Assembly (NCBI RefSeq): GCF_026072635.1
Contig: NZ_AP023081.1
Span: 3,468,501-3,532,500, forward strand
From: Pseudomonas solani
GTDB taxonomy: Bacteria > Pseudomonadota > Gammaproteobacteria > Pseudomonadales > Pseudomonadaceae
Direction: 5' to 3'
Length of the DNA stretch: 64,000 bases
The notes under the pieces were generated by a model. It was given only the letters and a program-made list of their open reading frames with translations, had not been told where the DNA came from and made no database searches. The first letter of the stretch is position 1, and each line of letters opens with the position of its first letter. The translations under genes were made by a program, and so were the position numbers. Positions 43,414 through 52,435 of the stretch are shown here, piece by piece.

Positions 43414-43800
43414 TCAGGCCTTCTGGTCGGCCTGCCAGGTGTCGATGATTTCCTGGGCGGCGCGGAAGGCGTCGATGGCGGCGGGGACGCCGGCGTAGAC
43501 GGCGCAGTGCAGCAGCGCTTCGCGGATTTCTTCCACGGTGCAGCCGTTGTTCAGCGCGCCGCGCACGTGGCCCTTGAGCTCCTGGGGGCATTTCAGGGCG
43601 GTGAGGGCGGCGAGGGTGATCAGGCTGCGGGTCTTGCGGTCCAGGCCTTCACGGTTCCAGACGCCGCCCCAGGCGTGTTCGTTGACGAACTCCTGCAGCG
43701 GCTGGGTGAATTCAGTGGCATTGCCCAGGGCGCGGTCGACGAAGGCGTCGCCCATGACTTCGCGGCGGACCTGGACGCCGGGTTTGCGTGTTTCGCTCAT
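43414..43800 (-). CDS. carboxymuconolactone decarboxylase-family protein (PcaC/AhpD fold)
   Basis: Small all-helical protein of 128 aa of the carboxymuconolactone decarboxylase family. FVNEHAWGGVWNREGLDRKTRSLITLA (residues 38-64; key W..EGL..K.RSL) and CPQELKGHVRGALNNGCTVEEIREALLHCAVYAG are characteristic of PcaC-like proteins, with Cys75 and His82 in the AhpD-type position. No other protocatechuate-pathway gene is nearby, so a true PcaC role is not supported; many homologues are uncharacterised. Start ATG 43800. Confidence 0.88.
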   Translation of the reverse strand: MSETRKPGVQVRREVMGDAFVDRALGNATEFTQPLQEFVNEHAWGGVWNREGLDRKTRSLITLAALTALKCPQELKGHVRGALNNGCTVEEIREALLHCAVYAGVPAAIDAFRAAQEIIDTWQADQKA

Positions 43801-43819
43801 AGCGGTTTCCTGCTTGGAT

Positions 43820-44203
43820 TCATCTGAGGCTTTCGACGCGCACCGGCACCACGCCCGAGCGGATCATGCCCAGCTCCTCGGCGGCCTTTTTCGAGACGTC
43901 GATGATCCGCGTGCGGGCATAGGGGCCGCGATCGTTGATGCGCAGTACCACGCTGCGGTCGTTGTCGAGGTTGGTGACCTTGACCCGGGTGCCGAAGGGC
44001 AGGGTGCGGTGGGCGGCGGTCAGGGCGTTCTGGTCGAAGCGTTCGCCGCTGGCGGTTTTCTGGCCGTGGTGGCGGGCGCCATAGAAGGAGGCGCGGCCCT
44101 CGGCGCGGTAGTCGCCCGGGGTTTCGCTGTCGCGTTCGAAGGGGATGTAGGAGCAGCCGGTCAACAGGCCGGAGAAAGCGAGAAGGCAGAGCAGTCGCTG
44201 CAT
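43820..44203 (-). CDS. RlpA-like double-psi beta-barrel lipoprotein
   Basis: Small outer-envelope lipoprotein of 127 aa. The signal MQRLLCLLAFSGLLTGC has lipobox LTGC (Cys17). The mature part is a single double-psi beta-barrel domain of the RlpA type: GRASFYGARHHGQKTASGERFD, LPFGTRVKVTNLDN, VVLRINDRGPY, IIDVSKKAAEELGM. RlpA proteins are septal lytic transglycosylases of denuded glycan, but this one lacks the SPOR domain of full RlpA. I start at ATG 44203; a 14-residue longer form would mask the signal peptide. It follows gatB on the same strand. Confidence 0.9.
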   Translation of the reverse strand: MQRLLCLLAFSGLLTGCSYIPFERDSETPGDYRAEGRASFYGARHHGQKTASGERFDQNALTAAHRTLPFGTRVKVTNLDNDRSVVLRINDRGPYARTRIIDVSKKAAEELGMIRSGVVPVRVESLR

Positions 44204-44248
44204 GGCGTCACCTGATGGAGGCGAAACGTTCTTGTGCCCTGTCACTGT

Positions 44249-44276
44249 CCGGTGGGCCCCGTGCGGGGCCCACCGG
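44249..44276 (-). terminator. 12-bp hairpin after gatB
   Basis: CCGGTGGGCCCC-gtgc-GGGGCCCACCGG, a perfect 12-bp stem 11 bases after the gatB stop. There is no T tract on the minus strand, so termination may be partial or need Rho. Confidence 0.55.
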
Positions 44277-44286
44277 TTCAGCAGGC

Positions 44287-45732
44287 TCAGCCTTCGAGCT
44301 TCTTCTTCAGCAGTTCGTTCACTTGGGCCGGGTTGGCCTTGCCCTTGGCCGCTTTCATGGCCTGGCCGACGAAGAAGCCGAACATCTTGCCGCGCTTGGC
44401 TTCGTCGCTGGCGCGGTACTGCTCGACCTGTTCGGCGTTGGCGGCGAGCACCTCGTCGAGCAGCGTCTCCACGGCGCCGCTGTCGGTGTTCTGCACCAGG
44501 TCGCGGGCCTTGATGATGGCGTCGGGGGACCCTTCACCTTCGGCCATGGCGGCGAACACGGTCTTCGCGGCCTTGCCGTTGATGGTGCCGTCCTTCAGGC
44601 GCAGGATCATGCCGCCCAGGTACTCGGCGGACACCGGCGATTGCTCGATCTCCAGGCCGTCCTTGTTGAGCAGGCTGGAGAGCTCGCCCATCACCCAGTT
44701 GGCGGCCAGCTTGGCGTCGCCACAGGTGCTTTGCACGGCTTCGAAGTAGTCGGCCATCTCGCGGCTGGCTGAGAGCACGCTGGCGTCGTAGGCGGAGAGG
44801 CCGAACTGGCTCTCGAAACGCTCGCGCTTCTGCACCGGCAGTTCCGGCAGCTGGGCGCGTACTTCGTCGAGGAAGCTCTTCTCGATCACCACCGGCAGCA
44901 GGTCCGGGCAGGGGAAGTAACGGTAGTCGTTGGCTTCTTCCTTGCTGCGCATGGAGCGGGTTTCGTTGGCGGCCACGTCGTAGAGCACGGTTTCCTGGAC
45001 GATCTTGCGGCCGGATTCCAGCTCGTCGATCTGCCAGGCGATCTCGGTGTTGATGGCGCGCTCGATGAACTTGAACGAGTTGACGTTCTTGATCTCGCGG
45101 CGGGTGCCGAACTCGACCTGGCCCTTGGGGCGGACCGAGACGTTGCAGTCGCAGCGCAGCGAGCCTTCGGCCATGTTGCCGTCGCAGATGCCGAGGTAGC
45201 GGACCAGGGCGTGGATGGCCTTGGCGTAGGCCACGGCTTCCTTGGCACTGCGCATCTCCGGCTCGGAGACGATTTCCAGCAGCGGGGTGCCGGCACGGTT
45301 GAGGTCGATGCCGGTCATGCCGTGGAAGTCTTCGTGCAGGCTCTTGCCGGCGTCCTCTTCGAGGTGCGCGCGGGTGATGCCGATGCGGCGGGTGGTGCCG
45401 TCGTCCAGGGTGATGTCCAGGTGGCCCTTGCCAACGATGGGCAGGTCCATCTGGCTGGTCTGGTAGCCCTTGGGCAGGTCCGGGTAGAAGTAGTTCTTGC
45501 GGGCGAAGACGTTGCGCTCGCCGATCTCGGCGTCGATGGCCAGGCCGAATTTCACGGCCATGCGCACGGCTTCGGCGTTGAGTACCGGCAGGACGCCGGG
45601 CATGCCGAGGTCAACCAGGCTGGCCTGGGTGTTGGGCTCGGCGCCGAAGGTGGTGGCGCTGGCGGAGAAGATCTTCGATTGGGTGCTGAGCTGTGCGTGG
45701 ATTTCCAGCCCGATCACGGTTTCCCATTGCAT
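44287..45732 (-). CDS. gatB: aspartyl/glutamyl-tRNA amidotransferase subunit B
   Basis: GatB kinase/tRNA-binding subunit of the GatCAB amidotransferase, 481 aa. It begins MQWETVIGLEIHAQLSTQSK and has the diagnostic LEEDAGKSLH near residue 122, DLNRAGTPLLEIVSEP near 139 and a C-terminal YqeY-like tail (NPAQVNELLKKKL). GatCAB converts misacylated Glu-tRNAGln and/or Asp-tRNAAsn. Third gene of the gatC-gatA-gatB operon, 11 bases after gatA. Confidence 0.98.
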   Translation of the reverse strand: MQWETVIGLEIHAQLSTQSKIFSASATTFGAEPNTQASLVDLGMPGVLPVLNAEAVRMAVKFGLAIDAEIGERNVFARKNYFYPDLPKGYQTSQMDLPIVGKGHLDITLDDGTTRRIGITRAHLEEDAGKSLHEDFHGMTGIDLNRAGTPLLEIVSEPEMRSAKEAVAYAKAIHALVRYLGICDGNMAEGSLRCDCNVSVRPKGQVEFGTRREIKNVNSFKFIERAINTEIAWQIDELESGRKIVQETVLYDVAANETRSMRSKEEANDYRYFPCPDLLPVVIEKSFLDEVRAQLPELPVQKRERFESQFGLSAYDASVLSASREMADYFEAVQSTCGDAKLAANWVMGELSSLLNKDGLEIEQSPVSAEYLGGMILRLKDGTINGKAAKTVFAAMAEGEGSPDAIIKARDLVQNTDSGAVETLLDEVLAANAEQVEQYRASDEAKRGKMFGFFVGQAMKAAKGKANPAQVNELLKKKLEG

Positions 45733-45743
45733 GTGTGTCGTCC

Positions 45744-47195
45744 TCAGAATCCGGCCGGGGCCTGTTTGTGCCAGTCGGTGACCTGCTGGTACTGGTGGGC
45801 CACGTTGAGCAGGCGTCCTTCCTGGAAGTAGGGTGCGAGCAGCTGCACGCCCACCGGCAGGCCGTCGACGAAGCCGGCGGGCATGGACAGGCCGGGCAGG
45901 CCGGCGAGGTTGGCGGTGATGGTGTAGATGTCTTCGAGGTACTGGGCGACCGGGTCGTTGTTCTTCTCGCCGAGTTTCCAGGCCGGGTTGGGCGTGGTCG
46001 GGCCGAGGATCAGGTCGACGCCCTCGAAGGCTTTGACGAAGTCGTTCTTGATCAGGCGACGGATCTTCTGCGCCTTCAGGTAGTAGGCGTCGTAGTAGCC
46101 GGCGGAGAGCGCGTAGGTGCCGACCATGATGCGGCGCTTCACTTCGCTGCCGAAGCCTTCCTCACGGGAGCGCTTGTACAGGTCGGTGAGGTCCTTGGGC
46201 GCATCGCAGCGGTAGCCGAAGCGCACGCCGTCGAAGCGCGAGAGGTTGGAGCTGGCCTCGGCCGGGGCGATCACGTAGTAGGCGGGGATGGCGTGCTGCA
46301 TGTTGGGCAGCGAAACGTCCTTGACGGTGGCGCCGAGCTTCTTCAGCTCGTCGACCACGGCCATCACGGCGGCGCCGATGCGCGCGTCGAGGCCGCTGCC
46401 GAAGTATTCCTTGGGCAGGCCGATGCGCAGGCCGGCCAGGGGCTGGGCCAGGGCGGCGAGGTAATCGTCCGCCGGGGCGTCGACGCTGGTGCTGTCCTTG
46501 GGATCGAAGCCGGCCATGGCGCCCAGGAGCAGGGCGCAGTCCTCGGCGGTGCGGGCCAGCGGGCCGGCCTGATCGAGGCTGGAGGCGTAGGCGATCATGC
46601 CCCAGCGCGACACGCGGCCGTAGGTGGGCTTGATGCCGGTGAGGTTGGTGAAGGCCGCAGGCTGGCGGATCGAGCCGCCGGTATCGGTACCGGTGGTGCC
46701 GGGCACCAGGCGCGCGGCGACGGCCGCGGCGGAACCGCCGGAGGAGCCGCCGGGCACGCGGTCGAGCGCCCAGGGGTTCTTCACCGCGCCGTAGTAACTG
46801 GATTCGCTGGCGGAGCCCATGGCGAACTCGTCCATGTTCAGCTTGCCGAGGCTGACGGTGCCGGCGGCCTTGAGCTTCTCGACCACGGTGGCGTCATAGG
46901 GCGCGGTGAAGTTGTCGAGCATCTTCGAACCGCAGCTGGTGCGTACGCCCTGGGTGCAGAACAGGTCCTTGTGGGCGATGGGCGCGCCGAGCAGGGCGCC
47001 GTTCTCGCCGGCGGCGCGACGGGCGTCGGCGGCACGAGCCTGTTCCAGCGCCTGGTCGGCGGTGACGGTGACGAAGCTGTTGAGTTGCGGGTCGAGGGCC
47101 TGGATGCGTGCCAGCAGGGCGCCGCTCAGTTCCTCGGAGGAGAATTCCTTGGCGGCCAGCGCACGGGCGATCTCGGCCAGGGTCAATTGATGCAT
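45744..47195 (-). CDS. gatA: aspartyl/glutamyl-tRNA amidotransferase subunit A
   Basis: Amidase-signature glutaminase subunit of GatCAB, 483 aa. The catalytic Ser-cisSer-Lys triad is visible: Lys in GAPIAHKDLFCTQG near residue 76, Ser in GGSSGGSAAAVAA near 149-161, and the nucleophile Ser in TDTGGSIRQPAAF near 171-183. It supplies ammonia to GatB. It lies 16 bases after gatC. Confidence 0.98.
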   Translation of the reverse strand: MHQLTLAEIARALAAKEFSSEELSGALLARIQALDPQLNSFVTVTADQALEQARAADARRAAGENGALLGAPIAHKDLFCTQGVRTSCGSKMLDNFTAPYDATVVEKLKAAGTVSLGKLNMDEFAMGSASESSYYGAVKNPWALDRVPGGSSGGSAAAVAARLVPGTTGTDTGGSIRQPAAFTNLTGIKPTYGRVSRWGMIAYASSLDQAGPLARTAEDCALLLGAMAGFDPKDSTSVDAPADDYLAALAQPLAGLRIGLPKEYFGSGLDARIGAAVMAVVDELKKLGATVKDVSLPNMQHAIPAYYVIAPAEASSNLSRFDGVRFGYRCDAPKDLTDLYKRSREEGFGSEVKRRIMVGTYALSAGYYDAYYLKAQKIRRLIKNDFVKAFEGVDLILGPTTPNPAWKLGEKNNDPVAQYLEDIYTITANLAGLPGLSMPAGFVDGLPVGVQLLAPYFQEGRLLNVAHQYQQVTDWHKQAPAGF

Positions 47196-47211
47196 GCTGT
47201 AACCCTTTTCC

Positions 47212-47499
47212 TTAGTCGATGACTTTAGGCACGAGGTAGAGGCCGTTTTCGACGGCCGGCGCGATGGCCTGGTAGGCGTCGCGGTGGTTCTCCTCGGTCA
47301 CTTCGTCCGCGCGCAGGCGCTGGGTGGCTTCGAGGGGGTGGGCCAACGGCTCGATGCCGTCGGTGTCCACGGCCTGCATCGCGTCGATCAGGCCGAGGAT
47401 GTTGTTGAGGGTCTCGGTGGTACGCGGGATATCGCCGTCGTTCAGGCCCAGGCGGGCGAGATGGGCGATCTTTTCCACGTCGGAGCGTTCAAGCGCCAT
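47212..47499 (-). CDS. gatC: aspartyl/glutamyl-tRNA amidotransferase subunit C
   Basis: Small clamp subunit of GatCAB, 95 aa, beginning MALERSDVEKIAHLARLGL and ending PAVENGLYLVPKVID, both typical of GatC. I start it at ATG 47499; a frame extending to 47586 is not family-like. Divergent from mreB; the 218-bp gap holds both promoters. Confidence 0.97.
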   Translation of the reverse strand: MALERSDVEKIAHLARLGLNDGDIPRTTETLNNILGLIDAMQAVDTDGIEPLAHPLEATQRLRADEVTEENHRDAYQAIAPAVENGLYLVPKVID

Positions 47500-47717
47500 C
47501 GGGTTCTCCAACTGAGGTGCGGTCAGCGCAGTGCATGGGACCGTGCGGGAAGGGCGCCGGGAACGGCACCGCGAACGGGCGGTCAAAGGCCGCGATGATG
47601 GGCCCAGAGGCCCGGAAAAACCGGCAATTTAACATATCGGCGCCTTGCCCAAAATCCCTGTCGTTGTTAGAGTTTGCCGCACTTTTTTACCCACGCGTTG
47701 CCTAGGGTCCCTCTCCC

Positions 47718-48755
47718 ATGTTCAAGAAACTGCGTGGCATGTTTTCCAGCGATCTTTCGATCGACCTGGGCACTGCCAATACCCTGATTTATGTGCGCGA
47801 GCGCGGCATCGTCCTGAACGAGCCGTCCGTGGTCGCCATTCGTAACCACGGCAACCAGAAGAGCGTCGTGGCCGTCGGTACCGAGGCCAAGCGCATGCTC
47901 GGTCGTACCCCCGGCAACATTTCCGCCATCCGCCCGATGAAAGACGGCGTGATCGCCGACTTCAGCGTCTGCGAGAAGATGCTGCAGTACTTCATCAACA
48001 AGGTGCACGAGAACAGCTTCCTGCAGCCCAGCCCCCGTGTGCTGATCTGCGTTCCCTGCAAGTCCACCCAGGTCGAGCGTCGCGCCATCCGCGAATCCGC
48101 CCTGGGCGCCGGCGCCCGTGAAGTCTTCCTGATCGAAGAACCCATGGCCGCGGCCATCGGTGCCGGCCTGCCGGTCGAAGAGGCCCGTGGTTCCATGGTC
48201 GTCGACATCGGCGGTGGCACCACCGAGATCGCCCTGATCTCCCTCAACGGCGTGGTCTACGCCGAATCCGTACGGGTTGGCGGCGACCGTTTCGACGAGT
48301 CCATCGTCACCTACGTGCGCCGCAACTACGGCAGCCTGATCGGTGAATCCACCGCCGAGCGCATCAAGCAGGAAATCGGCACCGCCTTCCCGGGTGGCGA
48401 AGTCCGCGAGATCGACGTCCGTGGCCGCAACCTGGCCGAAGGCGTACCGCGCAGCTTCACCCTGAACTCCAACGAGGTTCTGGAAGCGCTGCAGGAATCC
48501 CTGGCGACCATCGTCCAGGCGGTCAAGAGCGCCCTGGAACAATCCCCGCCGGAGCTGGCTTCCGACATCGCCGAGCGCGGCCTGGTGCTGACCGGTGGTG
48601 GCGCGCTGCTGCGCGATCTCGACAAGCTCCTGTCCCAGGAAACCGGCCTGCCGGTGATCGTCGCCGAGGACCCGCTGACCTGCGTGGCCCGTGGTGGTGG
48701 TCGCGCCCTGGAAATGATGGATCGTCACGCAATGGACCTGCTCTCCACCGAGTAA
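47718..48755 (+). CDS. mreB: rod-shape-determining actin MreB
   Basis: Cytoskeletal ATPase of 345 aa that organises lateral wall synthesis beneath the inner membrane. Actin-fold motifs are phosphate 1 DLGTANTLIYV near residues 15-25, connect/phosphate 2 VDIGGGTTEIA near 162-172, and adenosine LTGGGALL near 287-294. The N-terminal amphipathic MFKKLRGMF is the membrane-binding helix. First gene of mreBCD. Confidence 0.99.
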   Translation: MFKKLRGMFSSDLSIDLGTANTLIYVRERGIVLNEPSVVAIRNHGNQKSVVAVGTEAKRMLGRTPGNISAIRPMKDGVIADFSVCEKMLQYFINKVHENSFLQPSPRVLICVPCKSTQVERRAIRESALGAGAREVFLIEEPMAAAIGAGLPVEEARGSMVVDIGGGTTEIALISLNGVVYAESVRVGGDRFDESIVTYVRRNYGSLIGESTAERIKQEIGTAFPGGEVREIDVRGRNLAEGVPRSFTLNSNEVLEALQESLATIVQAVKSALEQSPPELASDIAERGLVLTGGGALLRDLDKLLSQETGLPVIVAEDPLTCVARGGGRALEMMDRHAMDLLSTE

Positions 48756-48788
48756 GGTTGGAGAGCCATTGCACCTGAGGAGCGGGTC

Positions 48789-49823
48789 ATAAAACCGCTA
48801 TTCGCCAAGGGACCTTCGCTCGGCGTGCGCCTGTTGGCGTTCGCCGTGCTTTCTGCCGCCTTGATGGTGGTCGATGCCCGCTTCGACACGTTGAAACCAG
48901 CACGCAGCCAGATGGGCCTCGTGCTGACGCCCTTCTATTGGCTGGCGGATTTGCCGGTGCGACTCTGGGATGGCGTCAGCGACCAGTTCACCAGCCGCAG
49001 CACCCTGATCGCCGAGAACGAGAAGCTCAAGGCCGAAGGCCTGCTGATGCAGCGTCGCCTGCAGAAGCTGGCGGCCCTGACCGAGCAGAACGTGCGCCTG
49101 CGCGAGCTGCTCAACTCCTCCGCCCTGGTGGACGACAAGGTTCTGGTGGGCGAGCTGATCGGCGTCGACCCGAACCCCTTCACCCACCGCATTCTGGTGG
49201 ACAAGGGCGAGAAGGACGGCGTGTTCCTCGGCCAGCCGGTGCTCGACGCCCGTGGCCTGATGGGCCAGGTGGTGGAGGTGATGCCCTACACCGCCCGCGT
49301 CCTGCTGCTCACCGATACCACCCACAGCATTCCGGTTCAGGTGAACCGCAACGGCCTGCGCGCCATCGCCAGCGGCACCGGTAACCCGGAACGCCTGGAG
49401 CTGCGCCATGTGGCCGATACCGCGGACATCAAGGAAGGCGACCTGCTGGTGAGTTCCGGCCTTGGCCAGCGCTTCCCCGCCGGCTACCCGGTGGCGACGG
49501 TCAAGGAAGTCATCCACGACTCCGGCCAGCCTTTCGCCATCGTCCGTGCCGTGCCCACCGCTGCGCTGAACCGCAGCCGCTACCTGCTGCTGGTGTTCAC
49601 CGATACCCGCAGCCCCGAACAACGCGCCAACGATTCGGCCGAAGCCCAGGAAGCGGCCGATCGCGAAGCCGCCGGCAAGCCCGCTGCGACGCCCGCGCCC
49701 GCCGGTGCGGCCGCCCCAGGCGCCGCGGCAACGCCTGCCGCCCCGACTCCTGCCGCTCCGGCCCCGGCTGGTACGGCCTCCTCGACGCCGGCTACGCCGC
49801 CCGCCCACCGGGAGAACCGCTGA
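48789..49823 (+). CDS. mreC: rod-shape-determining protein MreC, probable ATA start
   Basis: Bitopic membrane protein of about 344 aa linking the MreB/MreD/PBP2 elongation machinery to the periplasm. A TM lies near residues 15-33, followed by a coiled coil (about 70-105; LIAENEKLKAEGLLMQRRLQ), the MreC beta-domains (to about 280) and an Ala/Pro-rich tail. The start is unusual. Between the in-frame mreB stop (48753) and a GTG at 48825 no ATG, GTG, TTG or CTG occurs in frame. A good gaggag (48777-48782) sits 6 bases before ATA AAA CCG, and KPLFAKGPSLGVRLL is the family N-terminus. The fallback start, GTG 48825, would lose 12 residues. Confidence 0.9.
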   Translation: MKPLFAKGPSLGVRLLAFAVLSAALMVVDARFDTLKPARSQMGLVLTPFYWLADLPVRLWDGVSDQFTSRSTLIAENEKLKAEGLLMQRRLQKLAALTEQNVRLRELLNSSALVDDKVLVGELIGVDPNPFTHRILVDKGEKDGVFLGQPVLDARGLMGQVVEVMPYTARVLLLTDTTHSIPVQVNRNGLRAIASGTGNPERLELRHVADTADIKEGDLLVSSGLGQRFPAGYPVATVKEVIHDSGQPFAIVRAVPTAALNRSRYLLLVFTDTRSPEQRANDSAEAQEAADREAAGKPAATPAPAGAAAPGAAATPAAPTPAAPAPAGTASSTPATPPAHRENR

Positions 49824-50311
49824 TGGTCAGCGCCCGTTCGAACAATGGCTGGGTGATCTGGTTCAGCCTGTTGCTGGCCCTGCTGCTCAGCGTTGCGCCC
49901 ATGCCCACCTTCATGGAAGTGGGGCGCCCGCTGTGGCCCGCCCTGCTGCTCACCTACTGGACGCTGGCCCTGCCGCACCGCGTAGGCATGACCACCGCCT
50001 GGCTGGTCGGCGTTGCCGAAGACGTGCTCTACGGCACCCTGCTGGGGCAGAACGCGCTGATCCTGTCCCTGATCACATTCCTCGTGCTGACCCTGCATCA
50101 GCGCTTGCGCATGTTCCCCATGTGGCAGCAGAGTCTGGTGTTGATGGTGGTCTTCGGCCTCGCCCAACTGGTGCAGCTGTGGCTCAACGCCCTGACCGGC
50201 AACCGCCCGCCGACCTTGTTGTTCCTCTTGCCCGCCCTGGTCAGCGCCTTGCTCTGGCCCTGGATTTTCGCCGCCTTGCGCGGCTTGAGCCGCCGCCTCA
50301 ACGTCAAATGA
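49823..50311 (+). CDS. mreD: rod-shape-determining protein MreD
   Basis: Inner-membrane protein of 162 aa with about five hydrophobic segments, the third member of the elongasome operon. MVSARSNNGWVIWFSLLLAL, PMPTFMEVGRPLWPALLLTYW near residues 28-48 and a conserved LVGVAEDVLYGTLLGQNAL near 61-79 fit MreD. Its ATG overlaps the mreC stop (TGATG). Confidence 0.96.
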   Translation: MVSARSNNGWVIWFSLLLALLLSVAPMPTFMEVGRPLWPALLLTYWTLALPHRVGMTTAWLVGVAEDVLYGTLLGQNALILSLITFLVLTLHQRLRMFPMWQQSLVLMVVFGLAQLVQLWLNALTGNRPPTLLFLLPALVSALLWPWIFAALRGLSRRLNVK

Positions 50312-50360
50312 CCAGGCCGCGGCCATGCCGCGCGCCTTCTCGACATGGAGAAGTCCCAGC

Positions 50361-50954
50361 ATGGCCACGCTCCACCTGGCATCCGGCTCGCCCCGCCGTC
50401 GCGAATTGCTCGCCCAGATCGGCGTTCCCTTCCGGCTTCTTTCCGCTTCCATCGATGAATCCGTGCGCCCCGGCGAACCTGCCCCGGCCTACGTCGAGCG
50501 CCTGGCCCGGGAAAAGGCCGCCGCCGGCCTGGCCGCCCTGGGCGATGCCGCCGGGGATGCCTGCGTGCTGGGTGCCGATACGTCGGTGGTGCTCGATGGC
50601 CGCATCCTCGGCAAGCCCCAGGACCGCGACGACTTCCTGACGATGCTGGCGGGCCTTTCCGGCCGCGAGCACGAGGTGTTGACCGCATTGGCGGTGGCCC
50701 AGCCCGGGCGTTGCATCTCGCGCCTTGTGACCAGTCGGGTGCGCTTCCGCGTCATCCCCCAGGCCGAGCGCGAGGCCTATTGGGCCAGCGGCGAGCCGAC
50801 GGACAAGGCAGGTGGCTACGCGATTCAGGGACTGGGTGCGGTGTTCGTCGAGAACATTCAGGGGAGTTATTCCGCCGTGGTGGGTCTACCGTTGCTGGAA
50901 ACGGCGGACGTGCTGGGCGAATTCGGCATTTCTTGTTGGCAGCGCGTCGGGTAG
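50361..50954 (+). CDS. maf: Maf-family nucleotide pyrophosphatase (YhdE-like)
   Basis: House-cleaning nucleoside-triphosphate pyrophosphatase of 197 aa, probably acting on dTTP/UTP and modified pyrimidine nucleotides like E. coli YhdE. The Maf motif LASGSPRRRELL lies at residues 5-16, catalytic Asp in GADTSVVLDG near 71-80, and GKP.D and Y.IQG.G downstream. ATG 50361 begins the family N-terminus; ggag lies 11 bases upstream. It sits between mreD and rng, as in E. coli. Confidence 0.95.
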   Translation: MATLHLASGSPRRRELLAQIGVPFRLLSASIDESVRPGEPAPAYVERLAREKAAAGLAALGDAAGDACVLGADTSVVLDGRILGKPQDRDDFLTMLAGLSGREHEVLTALAVAQPGRCISRLVTSRVRFRVIPQAEREAYWASGEPTDKAGGYAIQGLGAVFVENIQGSYSAVVGLPLLETADVLGEFGISCWQRVG

Positions 50955-50963
50955 GTTCTCAGC

Positions 50964-52421
50964 ATGAGCGAAGAGATTCTGATCAATATCACGCCGATGG
51001 AATCGCGCGTGGCGGTGGTGGAAAACGGCGTGCTGCAGGAGGTGCATGTAGAGCGCACCCAGCGTCGTGGCATCGTCGGCAACATCTACAAGGGCAAGGT
51101 GGTGCGGGTGCTGCCGGGCATGCAGGCGGCCTTCGTCGACATCGGCCTGGATCGCGCCGCATTCATCCATGCCTCGGAGATTTCCAACCGCGAGGGCAGT
51201 GCGGTGGAGAACATCACCGCCCTGGTCCACGAGGGTCAGGCACTGGTGGTGCAGGTGACCAAGGACCCCATCGGCAGCAAGGGCGCGCGCCTGACCACGC
51301 AGCTGTCGATCCCCTCCCGCTACCTGGTGTACATGCCGCGTACCGCCCATGTGGGCATCTCGCTGAAGATCGAAGACGAAGCCGAGCGCGAACGCCTCAA
51401 GCAGGTGGTGGCCGATTGCGTCGCCGCCGAAGGCATCGTGGAGACCGGCGGCTTCATCCTGCGCACCGCTGCCGATGGGGCACGGGCCGAAGAGATCCTC
51501 GTCGACATCCGTTACCTGCGCCGGCTGTGGGAGCAGATTTCCTCGCAGATGCAGAGCGCACCTGCGCCTTCGGTGATCTACGAAGACCTGAGCCTGGCCC
51601 TGCGCACCCTGCGTGACCTGGTCCACCCGCGCATCGAGAAGATCCGCATCGACTCCCGGGAAACCTTCCAGAAGGTCACCCAGTTCGTCGACGAGCTGAT
51701 GCCCGAGATCGCCGACCGCCTGGAGCACTACCCCGGCGAGCGCCCGATCTTCGACCTCTACGGCGTCGAGGACGAGATCCAGAAGGCCCTGGAGCGCAAG
51801 GTACTGCTGAAGTCCGGCGGCTACCTGATCATCGACCCCACCGAGGCGATGACCACCATCGACGTGAACACCGGCGCCTTCGTCGGCCACCGCACGCTCG
51901 AAGAGACCATCTTCAAGACCAACCTCGAAGCGGCCACCGCCATCGCCCGCCAGCTGCGCCTGCGCAACCTGGGCGGCATCATCATCATCGACTTCATCGA
52001 CATGGAGGACGAGGAGCATCAGCGCCAGGTCCTGCGGACGCTGGAGAAGCAGCTGGAACGGGACCACGCCAAGACCAACATCATCGGCATCACCGAACTC
52101 GGCCTGGTGCAGATGACCCGCAAGCGCACCCGCGAAAGCCTGATGCAGAACCTCTGCGAGCCGTGCCCGAGCTGCCAGGGTCGCGGCATGCTGAAGACCG
52201 CCGAAACCATCTGCTACGAGATCTTCCGCGAAATCCTCCGGGAAGCCCGCGCCTACCAGGCCGAAGGCTACCTGGTGCTGGCCAACCAGAAGGTGGTGGA
52301 CCGCCTGCTGGACGAGGAATCGGGCAACGTCGCCGATCTCGAAGCCTTCATCGGGCGCACCATCAAGTTCCAGGTCGAGGGCATGTATTCCCAGGAGCAG
52401 TACGATGTCGTGCTGCTCTGA
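50964..52421 (+). CDS. rng: ribonuclease G
   Basis: RNase E/G-family endoribonuclease of 485 aa, which matures 16S rRNA 5' ends and degrades mRNA. An S1 domain occupies about residues 35-125 (GNIYKGKVVRVLPGMQAAFVDI). The catalytic Asp residues lie in TTIDVNTGAFVG near 298-309 and IIIDFIDM near 344-351. The zinc-link CPSCQGRG follows near 400. RNase E's C-terminal degradosome scaffold is absent. It begins 9 bases after maf. Confidence 0.97.
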   Translation: MSEEILINITPMESRVAVVENGVLQEVHVERTQRRGIVGNIYKGKVVRVLPGMQAAFVDIGLDRAAFIHASEISNREGSAVENITALVHEGQALVVQVTKDPIGSKGARLTTQLSIPSRYLVYMPRTAHVGISLKIEDEAERERLKQVVADCVAAEGIVETGGFILRTAADGARAEEILVDIRYLRRLWEQISSQMQSAPAPSVIYEDLSLALRTLRDLVHPRIEKIRIDSRETFQKVTQFVDELMPEIADRLEHYPGERPIFDLYGVEDEIQKALERKVLLKSGGYLIIDPTEAMTTIDVNTGAFVGHRTLEETIFKTNLEAATAIARQLRLRNLGGIIIIDFIDMEDEEHQRQVLRTLEKQLERDHAKTNIIGITELGLVQMTRKRTRESLMQNLCEPCPSCQGRGMLKTAETICYEIFREILREARAYQAEGYLVLANQKVVDRLLDEESGNVADLEAFIGRTIKFQVEGMYSQEQYDVVLL

Positions 52422-52435
52422 GGGCCTGAACTGAT

